NCBI GenBank assembly: GCA_963784195.1
Contig: CAWARA010000025.1
Coordinates: forward strand, 124,001 to 188,000
DNA: 64,000 bases
DNA from: CAVQAH01 sp963784195
GTDB taxonomy: Bacteria; Acidobacteriota; Vicinamibacteria; Vicinamibacterales; 2-12-FULL-66-21
Reading direction: 5' to 3'
In this document: positions 1 to 6,902 of the stretch, piece by piece
Layout of the letters: the number at the start of each line of letters is the position of its first letter
How positions within the stretch are numbered: the first letter of the stretch is position 1
Made by a program: the position numbers and the translations under genes
The notes under the pieces: generated by a model
Told to the model about the DNA's origin: nothing
The model's input: only the letters and a program-made list of their open reading frames with translations
Databases searched by the model: none

Positions 1-818
1 TCGTTTGCGATTGCGACGGCGATGCCGCCCTTGGCGGTGCCGTCGAGTTTCGCGAGGACGATCCCGTTGACACCGGCGACCGACATGAACTCGCGCGCCT
101 GCGCGAGACCGTTCTGGCCGACGGTGGCGTCCAGGACGAGCAGGACTTCGTGCGGAGCGCCTTCGACCTCGCGCGAGGCGACCCGGCGGATCTTGTCGAG
201 CTCGGTCATCAGGTTGACGCGCGTGTGCAGCCGGCCGGCGGTGTCCACGAGCACGATGTCCCGGTTCCGGGCCCTGCCGGCGGCGATCGCGTCGAAGACC
301 ACCGCCGCGGGATCGGCGCCCGTGCGGGCGCGGATGAAATCGACGCCGGCGCGATTCGCCCAGATCTCGAGCTGCTCGACGGCTGCCGCCCTGAATGTAT
401 CCGCCGCACAAATCAGCGGCGCCTTGCCCGAGTCCTTGATGAGCCGCGCCAGTTTGCCGACCGTCGTCGTCTTTCCGGTGCCGTTGACGCCGACGATCAT
501 CACCACGTGCGGCCGGTGGCCGTTCGCTGCGGGTTGATCCGCGCCTTTGAGGATCGAGAGAATCTCCGCCTTCACCAGATCGCGCAGCGACTCGCCGCGG
601 CTGCGCCGCGAGCGAACCGCGTCGATGATCCGTTCCGTTGCCGCCACCCCGACGTCAGCCGAAATCAGCGCTTCCTCGAGCGCTTCGATCGTATCGACGT
701 CGACCGGCCTGCTGCGCTGGTCCGGTGAATCCGCCCGCTTGACGGCCTCGTCGAACCGTTCGACGAACTGCTGCGTCGTGCGCGTAAGCGATTGTTTGAT
801 CTTGTCGAAAAAACCCAT
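1..818 (-). CDS. ftsY: FtsY, signal recognition particle receptor GTPase (3' end outside window)
   Basis: FtsY is the SRP receptor that docks ribosome-SRP complexes at the inner membrane for co-translational membrane protein insertion. Reading the minus strand from the ATG at 818 gives a short N-terminal helical N domain (about residues 1-95) and then the G domain. The P-loop GVNGTGKTTT is at residues 110-119, followed by DTFRAAAVEQL, VDTAGR and LAKLDGTAKGG. There is almost no acidic A domain, so this is a short form like those of many non-enteric bacteria. A GGAG ribosome site lies just before the ATG. The frame is still open at the window edge, so the C-terminal tail is missing. Family assignment is secure. 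Confidence 0.96.
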   Translation of the reverse strand, partial: MGFFDKIKQSLTRTTQQFVERFDEAVKRADSPDQRSRPVDVDTIEALEEALISADVGVAATERIIDAVRSRRSRGESLRDLVKAEILSILKGADQPAANGHRPHVVMIVGVNGTGKTTTVGKLARLIKDSGKAPLICAADTFRAAAVEQLEIWANRAGVDFIRARTGADPAAVVFDAIAAGRARNRDIVLVDTAGRLHTRVNLMTELDKIRRVASREVEGAPHEVLLVLDATVGQNGLAQAREFMSVAGVNGIVLAKLDGTAKGGIAVAIAN

Positions 819-862
819 TTTCTCCACTAACACCAAGTCCGGGGTATGAGAACGGCTTCTCG

Positions 863-953
863 CCGTGGTTCGTAGTTCGTAGCTCGTCGCTCGAAGAACA
901 AACCGGCGCTCGAGCTGCCCTTCGAGCGACGAGCTACGAATTACGAACTACGG
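863..953. repeat. Long near-perfect inverted repeat, 'GTTCGTAGCTCG' family, copy 1
   Basis: Two 34-base arms (863-896 and 920-953) are reverse complements at 32 of 34 positions and flank a 23-base loop. Each arm is itself built from repeated GTTCGTAG-like words. It lies between gpsA (upstream, same strand as ftsY) and the ftsY start. Related sequences occur at 10849-10883, 19426-19537 and 32600-32710. As RNA it would form a very stable hairpin, but no T-tract follows, so a classical terminator is not shown. Confidence 0.85.
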
Positions 954-958
954 GATAA

Positions 959-1969
959 TCAGCCATCGACTTCGAGCCTCTGTCTCCGTCCCATGAGCGC
1001 TTCGACCGCTGCTTTCGGCGATCGCCGGCCGTCGAGGACTGCCGCCATCTCGGCGGTGATCGGCAGCTCGATCCCGTGGCGCGCGCCGAGCGCGAGGGCC
1101 GCGCCGGTCGTTCTGACGCCCTCGGCGACCATGCGCATGCCCGTGAGGATCTCGTCGAGCGACCGCCCGCGTCCGAGCTCGATGCCCACGTGCCGGTTCC
1201 GGCTCAGATCGCCGGTGCACGTGAGGACGAGATCGCCGAGTCCACTCAGACCGGACAGCGTTTCGCGCCGTCCGCCTTCGGCGCACGCGAGCCGCGAGAT
1301 CTCCGTGAGGCCCCGCGTGATCAGCGCGGCCATCGAGTTGTGACCGAGGCCGAGACCTTCGACGGCGCCCGCGGCAATCGCGATGATGTTCTTCATCGCA
1401 CCACCCATCTCGACGCCCGCGACATCGTCGCTCGCATACAGGCGAAACGTGTTCCCACGGAAGCTGTGCTGCACCTGCGCTGATGCATCCGCGTCGGATG
1501 ATGCGGCGACGACGGCTGTCGGCAGGCCCTGAGCCACTTCTGCGGCGAAGCTCGGTCCCGACAAGACGACAACGGGACTGGATCCTCCGACCTCTTCGTC
1601 AATCACTCTGGACATGCGGCTCAGGGAGTTCGTTTCCAAACCCTTCGTCGCACTGACGAGGACGGCATTGCGTTCGACGGATTCGGCCGCGTCGCTCGCG
1701 ACCGCGCGCAGGCCGTGGGAAGGGACGGCAAAGACAACGAAGCGAGCACCCTTGATGGCGGCAGCCATGTTACCCGTGGACGTCACCATTTCGGGCAGCC
1801 GCAGCTGGGGAAGGTATCTGGCATTCGTCCCCTGCTTGGTCATCTCATCGACGAGCCGCCCGTCACGGGCCCACAGCCGGACATCGTGCCCCTGCTTCCC
1901 CAGGTGCACGGCGAGCGCCGTTCCCCAGCTGCCGGCACCCAGCACCGCAATCTGCTCGCGCTCGCTCAT
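959..1969 (-). CDS. gpsA: Glycerol-3-phosphate dehydrogenase [NAD(P)+]
   Basis: This enzyme reduces dihydroxyacetone phosphate to sn-glycerol 3-phosphate, the backbone for phospholipids. The 336-residue product (E. coli GpsA has 339) starts MSEREQIAVLGAGSWGTALA, with the Rossmann GxGxxG motif at residues 11-16. It also has VSATKGLE and the catalytic-lysine segment GGAMKNIIAIAAG. The open frame extends upstream to 2134, but the ATG at 1969 is chosen because the dinucleotide-binding strand must be near the N terminus. It lies 5 bases after the plsY stop, so G3P synthesis and G3P acylation are encoded together, an arrangement common in bacteria. Confidence 0.95.
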   Translation of the reverse strand: MSEREQIAVLGAGSWGTALAVHLGKQGHDVRLWARDGRLVDEMTKQGTNARYLPQLRLPEMVTSTGNMAAAIKGARFVVFAVPSHGLRAVASDAAESVERNAVLVSATKGLETNSLSRMSRVIDEEVGGSSPVVVLSGPSFAAEVAQGLPTAVVAASSDADASAQVQHSFRGNTFRLYASDDVAGVEMGGAMKNIIAIAAGAVEGLGLGHNSMAALITRGLTEISRLACAEGGRRETLSGLSGLGDLVLTCTGDLSRNRHVGIELGRGRSLDEILTGMRMVAEGVRTTGAALALGARHGIELPITAEMAAVLDGRRSPKAAVEALMGRRQRLEVDG

Positions 1970-1974
1970 CGTGT

Positions 1975-2595
1975 TCAACGTCCGAGTTGCTGGTGGTGCT
2001 TGTCGAGCCGTGCGCCAATGCGGCGCTCGGTTCCCTCGCGCAGCCGTCGAAGGTTGGTCCGGTGACGGAAGAGGATCAACGCGGCGCTGCCGGATGCCGC
2101 GCTGACGACACCCGCTGGTGCACCGATGAGCCACGCGGCGGGCGGAAGGGCCAATGTTGCAGCAACCGACCCGAGAGACACATACCGGGTTGCCCAGACG
2201 GTGACGACGAACATCACCGCCGCAACAGCCGTCGCCATCGGAGCCAGCACCGCGAAGACACCGGCGGCGACGGCGACGCCTTTGCCGCCGTGAAATCTGA
2301 GCCAGACCGGATAGATGTGTCCGACGATCGCCGCGGCGCCGGTCATCGCCGCCAGCGCCGCGCCTCCGCTCGTCAACTGCGCGAGCGCCACGGCTGCCGC
2401 ACCCTTCGCCACATCGAGCGCCATGACGGCAATCGCCCGGCCGATACCGGTGGCGCGCATCACATTGGCCGCGCCGACATTTCCGCTGCCGACGACCCGG
2501 ACGTCGATGCCCGCCCGCCGCGCCAGCAGAAAGGCGAACGGGACCGAGCCGGCAAGGTACCCAGCAGGACGGCGAGCATCATGACAATGGTACAT
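1975..2595 (-). CDS. plsY: Glycerol-3-phosphate acyltransferase PlsY, N terminus probably frameshifted
   Basis: PlsY is a membrane enzyme that transfers acyl from acyl-phosphate to the sn-1 position of glycerol 3-phosphate. Conserved motifs are GSGNVGAANVMR, HIYPVWLRFHGGKGVA and several hydrophobic helices. As read, the frame starts at 2595 with MYHCHDARRPAGYLAGSVPF, which lacks a proper first helix. In the neighbouring frame, an ATGATG at 2582 reads MMLAVLLG. One extra base near 2558 would join this to YLAGSVPF and give a normal protein of about 202 residues whose ATG overlaps the inferred thpR stop as ATGA. I therefore infer a one-base deletion. The product function is clear; the start is uncertain. 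Confidence 0.88.
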   Translation of the reverse strand: MYHCHDARRPAGYLAGSVPFAFLLARRAGIDVRVVGSGNVGAANVMRATGIGRAIAVMALDVAKGAAAVALAQLTSGGAALAAMTGAAAIVGHIYPVWLRFHGGKGVAVAAGVFAVLAPMATAVAAVMFVVTVWATRYVSLGSVAATLALPPAAWLIGAPAGVVSAASGSAALILFRHRTNLRRLREGTERRIGARLDKHHQQLGR

Positions 2596-3152
2596 CGCAA
2601 CAGCGCCTCGTACCGTGCACCCTTCGGAGAGAGCCGGCTTCTGAACAAGGTCACCGCCCTGACGTCAGTTGCGAAGAGGTCCGTGGGCATTTTGAGCGCG
2701 CCGCGCAGGGACGCCGCGTCGCGTCTCTCTATGTCCTTGATGCGTGCGATCGTGAGGTGTGGCGAGTACTCGCGCCGTTCCGGCTCGAGACCGAGCGCAG
2801 CGAGACGGCGTCCAAGTTCGGCGTAAATCGAGCGCAGGTGTTCAACCCCAGCGGTCAACCCGATCCACAACACGCGCGGCGACCCTGATGGCGGAAACGC
2901 GCCCGTTCCGGAGAGCTCCAGACGAAACGCCTCGGTCGCATATTGCGCCTGCGTCGCGGACGTCAGCGCCTCCAGCCGATCGTCCTTCACTTCGCCAACG
3001 AACCAGAGCGTGATGTGCAGGTTCTCTGGATCAACCCACCGGATGGCCGCCCGCGGCGCGGCCTGTTCGACGCGCCGGCGGACCCGGTCAGCCAGCTGCC
3101 CGACACCGGCCTTGATATCCTCCGCCAGCTCGATCCCGAAGAACACGCGCAT
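2460..3152 (-). CDS. thpR: RNA 2',3'-cyclic phosphodiesterase (2H family), C terminus probably frameshifted
   Basis: This 2H phosphoesterase (LigT/ThpR) hydrolyses 2',3'-cyclic phosphate RNA ends. It begins MRVFFGIELAEDIKAG and carries both HxTx catalytic motifs, HITL near residue 46 and HLTI near residue 132, plus the typical C-terminal LFRSRLSPKGARYEALL. As read, the frame runs on to 2460 through plsY DNA, giving 230 residues where about 185-190 are usual. In another frame the end reads DVPLS and then TGA at 2579, overlapping the plsY ATG at 2582. A one-base indel near 2600 would restore a 190-residue protein. It starts 36 bases after cinA and belongs to that operon. Confidence 0.85.
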   Translation of the reverse strand: MRVFFGIELAEDIKAGVGQLADRVRRRVEQAAPRAAIRWVDPENLHITLWFVGEVKDDRLEALTSATQAQYATEAFRLELSGTGAFPPSGSPRVLWIGLTAGVEHLRSIYAELGRRLAALGLEPERREYSPHLTIARIKDIERRDAASLRGALKMPTDLFATDVRAVTLFRSRLSPKGARYEALLRCTIVMMLAVLLGTLPARSRSPFCWRGGRASTSGSSAAEMSARPM

Positions 3153-3188
3153 CAGTATCAGGGGTCAGGGGGACTCTCCTCATCCCCC

Positions 3189-4457
3189 TCACCCCAGCAT
3201 CCGCCTCACCATGTCGAGGGCGGTCTGCGTTGACTGGAACTTCACCTGGGCGCGGCCGCCAGGAAATGAGAACGTCCTGACCTTTGCCGGGACGCCCGTC
3301 ATGACCACCGCGATCGCGACGGTGCCGACCGGCTTCGCCGGAGTCCCGCCTGACGGACCGGCAATGCCCGTCACCCCGATGCCGATGTCAGAGCCGAGCT
3401 TCTTCTTGATGCCTTCCGCGAGCGCAACGGCGACGGGTTCGCTCACCGCACCGTGTGCAGCGATCAGGTCTGTCGCGACATCGGCGAACAGTGTTTTCAC
3501 GTCGTTGCTGTACGCGATGACGCCGCCTCGAACCCACGCGGAGCTCCCTGCCACATCTGTCAGTCGCGACAGGAGCAAGCCACCAGTGCACGACTCCGCC
3601 ACCGCGATCGTCAGGCCGCGATCCTTCAGCAGGTCCCCGACCACCTGCTCCATGTGCCGGCCGTCCTTGCTGAAGACGTCGGGACCGACTGCTGCAATCA
3701 GCTCATCGCGCGCCCTGGTGACGGTCGCTTCCGCCCTGACGGGGTCGTCCGATCGCATCGTCAGGTGCAGCTCGATCTGCCCGGGCCCCGCGAGGATCGT
3801 GGTCTCGATCTTCGGGTCGTTGTCGCGCCAGCGCGAGTAGATGGGTTGCGTCAGTTCTTCGACGTGCGACTCGGACCGTCCGGCGACGAAGAACTGCGCG
3901 CGGTACAGCCGCTCCTTCGTCGCGCGCGCGCCGAGGGGACCTGCCACGAAGTTGTCCATCATCGGCTGCAGCTCGCGAGGCGGCCCCGGAAGCAGGACGA
4001 TGACCCTGCCCTGATGCTCGAGGAACTGACCGGGCGCGCTTCCGTGCGGATTGTCCAGGACGGTCGCACCGCGGAGGACCTGCGCCTGCTTCCGGTTCAC
4101 GGCGGGCATCTGGAGTCCGCGCCGCGCGAATCGCTGCTCGATCTTGGTGATGATCTCGGGGTGCTCTTCGAGCGGCAACTGCAGGACATCCGACACCGCA
4201 TCGCGCGTCAGGTCGTCATCGGTCGGCCCCAGCCCGCCGGTCAGGATGATCACATCCGACCGTTCGACCGCGGCGCGGAAGAGCATCGCAAGACCGGCTC
4301 TGTCGTCACCGATGACAGCCTTGGTCCGCAACTCTATCCCCAACGACCCGAGCCGCTCCGAAAGGAACAACGAGTTGGTATCGAGTCGCGTCGAGCCCAG
4401 AAGCTCCGAGCCGACCGCGATGATCTCCGCCGTCCTGAGAGGGCGATCGCTGCTCAT
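3189..4457 (-). CDS. cinA: CinA family nicotinamide-nucleotide amidohydrolase / competence-damage protein
   Basis: The 422-residue two-domain protein has an N-terminal molybdopterin-binding-like (COG1058) domain with AEIIAVGSELLG, ILTGGLGPTDDDLTRDA and LPGPPREL. Its C-terminal CinA/PncC domain has VAESCTGGLLLSRLT, VAGSSAWVRGG and GVTGIAGPSGG. The family deamidates nicotinamide mononucleotide in NAD salvage and may also act on ADP-ribose. The frame is open to 4481, but ATG at 4457 is preferred because it overlaps the pgpA stop as ATGA. Between its stop and thpR lies a GC hairpin (arms 3161-3173 and 3183-3195, one mismatch) with no T-run. Confidence 0.94.
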   Translation of the reverse strand: MSSDRPLRTAEIIAVGSELLGSTRLDTNSLFLSERLGSLGIELRTKAVIGDDRAGLAMLFRAAVERSDVIILTGGLGPTDDDLTRDAVSDVLQLPLEEHPEIITKIEQRFARRGLQMPAVNRKQAQVLRGATVLDNPHGSAPGQFLEHQGRVIVLLPGPPRELQPMMDNFVAGPLGARATKERLYRAQFFVAGRSESHVEELTQPIYSRWRDNDPKIETTILAGPGQIELHLTMRSDDPVRAEATVTRARDELIAAVGPDVFSKDGRHMEQVVGDLLKDRGLTIAVAESCTGGLLLSRLTDVAGSSAWVRGGVIAYSNDVKTLFADVATDLIAAHGAVSEPVAVALAEGIKKKLGSDIGIGVTGIAGPSGGTPAKPVGTVAIAVVMTGVPAKVRTFSFPGGRAQVKFQSTQTALDMVRRMLG

Positions 4458-4918
4458 GCTACCCAGCCTGGAAAGAGCCACAGCACGCCACGCAGGACGA
4501 GGTTCGCATAGATCGCCGCCATCGCGTCGTCAGCCATCACGCCGAGACCGCCGTGCATCGCCTCGAAGCGGTCCGCCGGGTAGGGCTTGATGACGTCGAA
4601 CACCCGGAAGATGAAGAACCCGAGCAGTGCCCCGGAGAGACCAACCGGGATGAACGCCAGCGTGATCAACATACCGACCACCTCGTCGATCACGATCGGA
4701 CCGGGATCGATGCCCCCGAAGTACCGCTCTGCGGCCGTGCCCGACCACACGCCGGCCGCGAACAGCAACAGGATCAGACCGATCTCGACCGCGAGTGACT
4801 GCGTCCACCACACCAGCAAATAGACGACGAGGCCTGCGGCCGACCCCACAGTGCCGGGAGCGATCGGAGAGTACCCGCAGTAGCCGAACGAGGCAATGAA
4901 AACGGCAAGACGCGTCAC
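4454..4918 (-). CDS. pgpA: Phosphatidylglycerophosphatase A
   Basis: PgpA dephosphorylates phosphatidylglycerophosphate to phosphatidylglycerol at the inner membrane. The 154-residue product shows the family signatures SPIAPGTVGSAAG near the N terminus, IVIDEVVGM, FRVFDVIKPYPADRFE and GVMADDAMAAIYANL, with three to four hydrophobic helices. It overlaps the RDD gene upstream and cinA downstream by four bases each (ATGA), indicating translational coupling. Confidence 0.95.
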   Translation of the reverse strand: MTRLAVFIASFGYCGYSPIAPGTVGSAAGLVVYLLVWWTQSLAVEIGLILLLFAAGVWSGTAAERYFGGIDPGPIVIDEVVGMLITLAFIPVGLSGALLGFFIFRVFDVIKPYPADRFEAMHGGLGVMADDAMAAIYANLVLRGVLWLFPGWVA

Positions 4919-5872
4919 GCTTTGACGACGCGCGTGTCCGCGAGGCGGTCGTGGACGGTTCGCCCGTCCGGACTGATCAGAATCGGCACGAAGCCGAGAC
5001 CCGCAGGCAGCAGCGATGCAAAATACGCAGCGGCGCGCACCACTGCGGTCCCGAAGCCGACGCGCGCGGTCCTCTCATCGCCGGTATGCATGACGACGCG
5101 GATGCCGGCGATCATTTTCCCGATCGTCTGTCCGCCCGCGGCAGTAAACAGCACGAAGTATCCGCCGTTGAGCAGTAGCAGGAACGCCGTGAGCGGCATC
5201 TTTGGCAGAGCCCACGCATTCTCGAACTGCAGGCCGAGGACGCGGGTCGTGAAATAGAGAACCCCCGCGTTGATCGCCGCCAGGATCGCGAGATCGATTA
5301 CGCCGGCAACCAGACGCCGGAAAGCCGACGCGGTGGTGGCGACCGCGACAGGCTCTGGCTCGCGAACGGCTGCTGGCAGTGGGTCCCGCCGCGGCATGAT
5401 GATGGGACGCGGTCCTTGCGGCAGCGGATCGTCGTCGTCGAGATCGAGTTGCGGCGCTTCAAGCGCGGATGGATGTTCGGGTTTCGGCTTGGCGAGCACT
5501 GGCGCCGGGCGCCGCACCGAAAGCGGTGCTCGCGGCACCGCTGGCGGCGTCACAAGGGGCGCATCGTCCGACGTGAAGAGCGGCAGGTCGAGGCGCGACA
5601 CGGCCGCGCGGGCAGCTGGGCCCGGTTCCGCCTTCGCCAGGGCTTCGGCGGGAGAGGCTTCGCGCTCGGCCGCCGGCCGGACTTGCGTGTCTGCGGCGAC
5701 AACCGCGCTCGCGCTGAGCGGCAGATCGCCGAGCGGGCCGATGGGCTCGTTACCGCCCTGGATCGGCAGATCGATCGGGAGTGATTTCCTCGGAGAGTGA
5801 GAAGTCGTACCCGCAGTTCCGGCAGCGCGTCGCAGATCCGAAACTGATGTAGTGACACTTGGGACATCTCAT
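4915..5872 (-). CDS. Zinc-ribbon and RDD-domain membrane protein, frameshifted
   Basis: The start at 5872 gives MRCPKCHYISFGSATRCRNCG, a four-cysteine zinc ribbon, which then stops at 5750. The adjacent frame, open from about 5790, continues IDLPIQGGNEPIGPL through a proline-rich linker to an RDD domain. That domain contains FRRLVAGVIDLAILAAINAG, GGQTIGKMIAGIRVV and DGRTVHDRLADTRVV, with three membrane segments. The span is one base off a multiple of three, so a single indel near 5780 splits what should be one protein of about 318 residues. The stop in the short frame is TAA, so selenocysteine readthrough is excluded. RDD proteins are poorly understood membrane proteins; no specific role can be given. 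The ATG overlaps the stop of the TPR gene upstream. Confidence 0.8.
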
Positions 5873-6714
5873 TGACGCGGGGCCCCCGTAGTCTGGCTGC
5901 GCTGGCGTCGCAAGGCGCGCCCCGCCTCGAGCAACTGCCGCTGGATCGTCGCGCGCAACGCATCGGCGCGGCCCCGCAGCGGATCGCCCTGGCGAACGGC
6001 GTCGAGCGAGTCCAGCGCATCGTGCAGGCGTCCGCTCGAGTGCAACCGCTCGGCGCGATTGATCGACGCTTCGGCCGCACTCGGCACCAGCAGCGGCTCG
6101 AGCTTCGTCGGGCTGACGCTGACCGGCGGCGGCGCTTCTCCAGCGGGCTGCCACGCGTGCGCGCCGGTCCACAACCAGGCGGCGGCTGCCGCGACCGCAA
6201 GGCCAGACACGAGGCCGGTAGCAATCCAGGCGAGCCTCGATTGTCCGCCGTGCGCGGGGTCCGCCTCGCTCTGACGATCCGATGCGGACAGGACGGCGCG
6301 CCGGACAAAGGCGCGGTCAGCGGGCGACGTGGCGGCCTCCAGGCGGTCGAGCCGCTCGAGCAGCGCGATCGCTTCTTCGGATGCGGCCCCCCGCTCCACT
6401 GCCGATTTGAGCAAGCGCCGCGCAGCGCCGGAGTCTCCACGATTGAATGCGGCCACGCCGGAGTGCAGCAGCTCTTCGCTTTCCCGCTGCCGTTCGGAAA
6501 CCGCACCACGCGCACGTTCAATGTAGGCCTTGGCCCGCGCGTGACCCCGATCGAGGAACAACACCCGCGTCCAGACGCTGATGGCGAGCTCGTGCTGTCC
6601 GGCGAAATAGTGATCGAGGCCGATGAGGAGGAGCTCTTCGACGCGCGCGTCGCGATCGCGCTCGGGTACGTCTCCCGAGACGGGAGGACGGTCGTGACGC
6701 AGCGGATCGCTCAT
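5869..6714 (-). CDS. TPR-like protein with one membrane helix, function unknown
   Basis: The 281-residue protein has two helical repeat regions (roughly residues 25-130 and 210-265). They contain TPR-like patterns such as LLLIGLDHYFAGQHELAISVWTR and INRAERLHSSGRLHDALDSL. A single hydrophobic helix (LAWIATGLVSGLAVAAAAAWLW, about residues 160-182) separates them. This resembles scaffold proteins with a cytoplasmic TPR region and an extracytoplasmic segment. Its stop overlaps the zinc-ribbon/RDD start by four bases, so the two are probably co-translated. I do not recognise a named family. Confidence 0.75.
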   Translation of the reverse strand: MSDPLRHDRPPVSGDVPERDRDARVEELLLIGLDHYFAGQHELAISVWTRVLFLDRGHARAKAYIERARGAVSERQRESEELLHSGVAAFNRGDSGAARRLLKSAVERGAASEEAIALLERLDRLEAATSPADRAFVRRAVLSASDRQSEADPAHGGQSRLAWIATGLVSGLAVAAAAAWLWTGAHAWQPAGEAPPPVSVSPTKLEPLLVPSAAEASINRAERLHSSGRLHDALDSLDAVRQGDPLRGRADALRATIQRQLLEAGRALRRQRSQTTGAPRQ

Positions 6715-6780
6715 CGATGCAAATACTTACGCAGAAGAAGTATGCAGGATTATGAAACGTGGCGGGGGTGCCGTCAAACG

Positions 6781-6816
6781 AAAAAGCGGCGCAGGGCCCA
6801 ATGGCTCTGCGCCGCT
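6781..6816 (-). terminator. Rho-independent terminator of the TonB-dependent receptor gene
   Basis: A perfect 10-bp stem (6785-6794 with 6807-6816, AGCGGCGCAG/CTGCGCCGCT) and 12-base loop is followed on the minus strand by a run of five T. It sits about 90 bases beyond the likely receptor stop at 6903. Confidence 0.8.
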
Positions 6817-6834
6817 CCAGATCGCCCGAATGAC

Positions 6835-6890
6835 ACGGGACGCGGATCCCCGGAATTGGGACGGGACGCGAACAGAGATCCGCGTCCCGT
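6835..6890. repeat. 14-bp perfect inverted repeat downstream of the receptor gene
   Basis: ACGGGACGCGGATC at 6835-6848 is repeated in inverse orientation at 6877-6890. The 28-base spacer contains another partial copy (GGGACGCG). It lies between the inferred receptor stop and its terminator. Function unknown. Confidence 0.6.
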
Positions 6891-6902
6891 TTGACATCGC
6901 GG

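Noticed and set aside
2460..3152. A natural ThpR-PlsY fusion protein
   Set aside because: Correcting only the plsY indel would give a fusion, but the alternative frame holds a family-like ThpR end with TGA overlapping the plsY ATG, so two separate genes fit better.
5750..5872. Selenocysteine readthrough joining the zinc ribbon to the RDD domain
   Set aside because: The stop in the zinc-ribbon frame is TAA, and the RDD domain is in a different frame, so an indel is needed instead.
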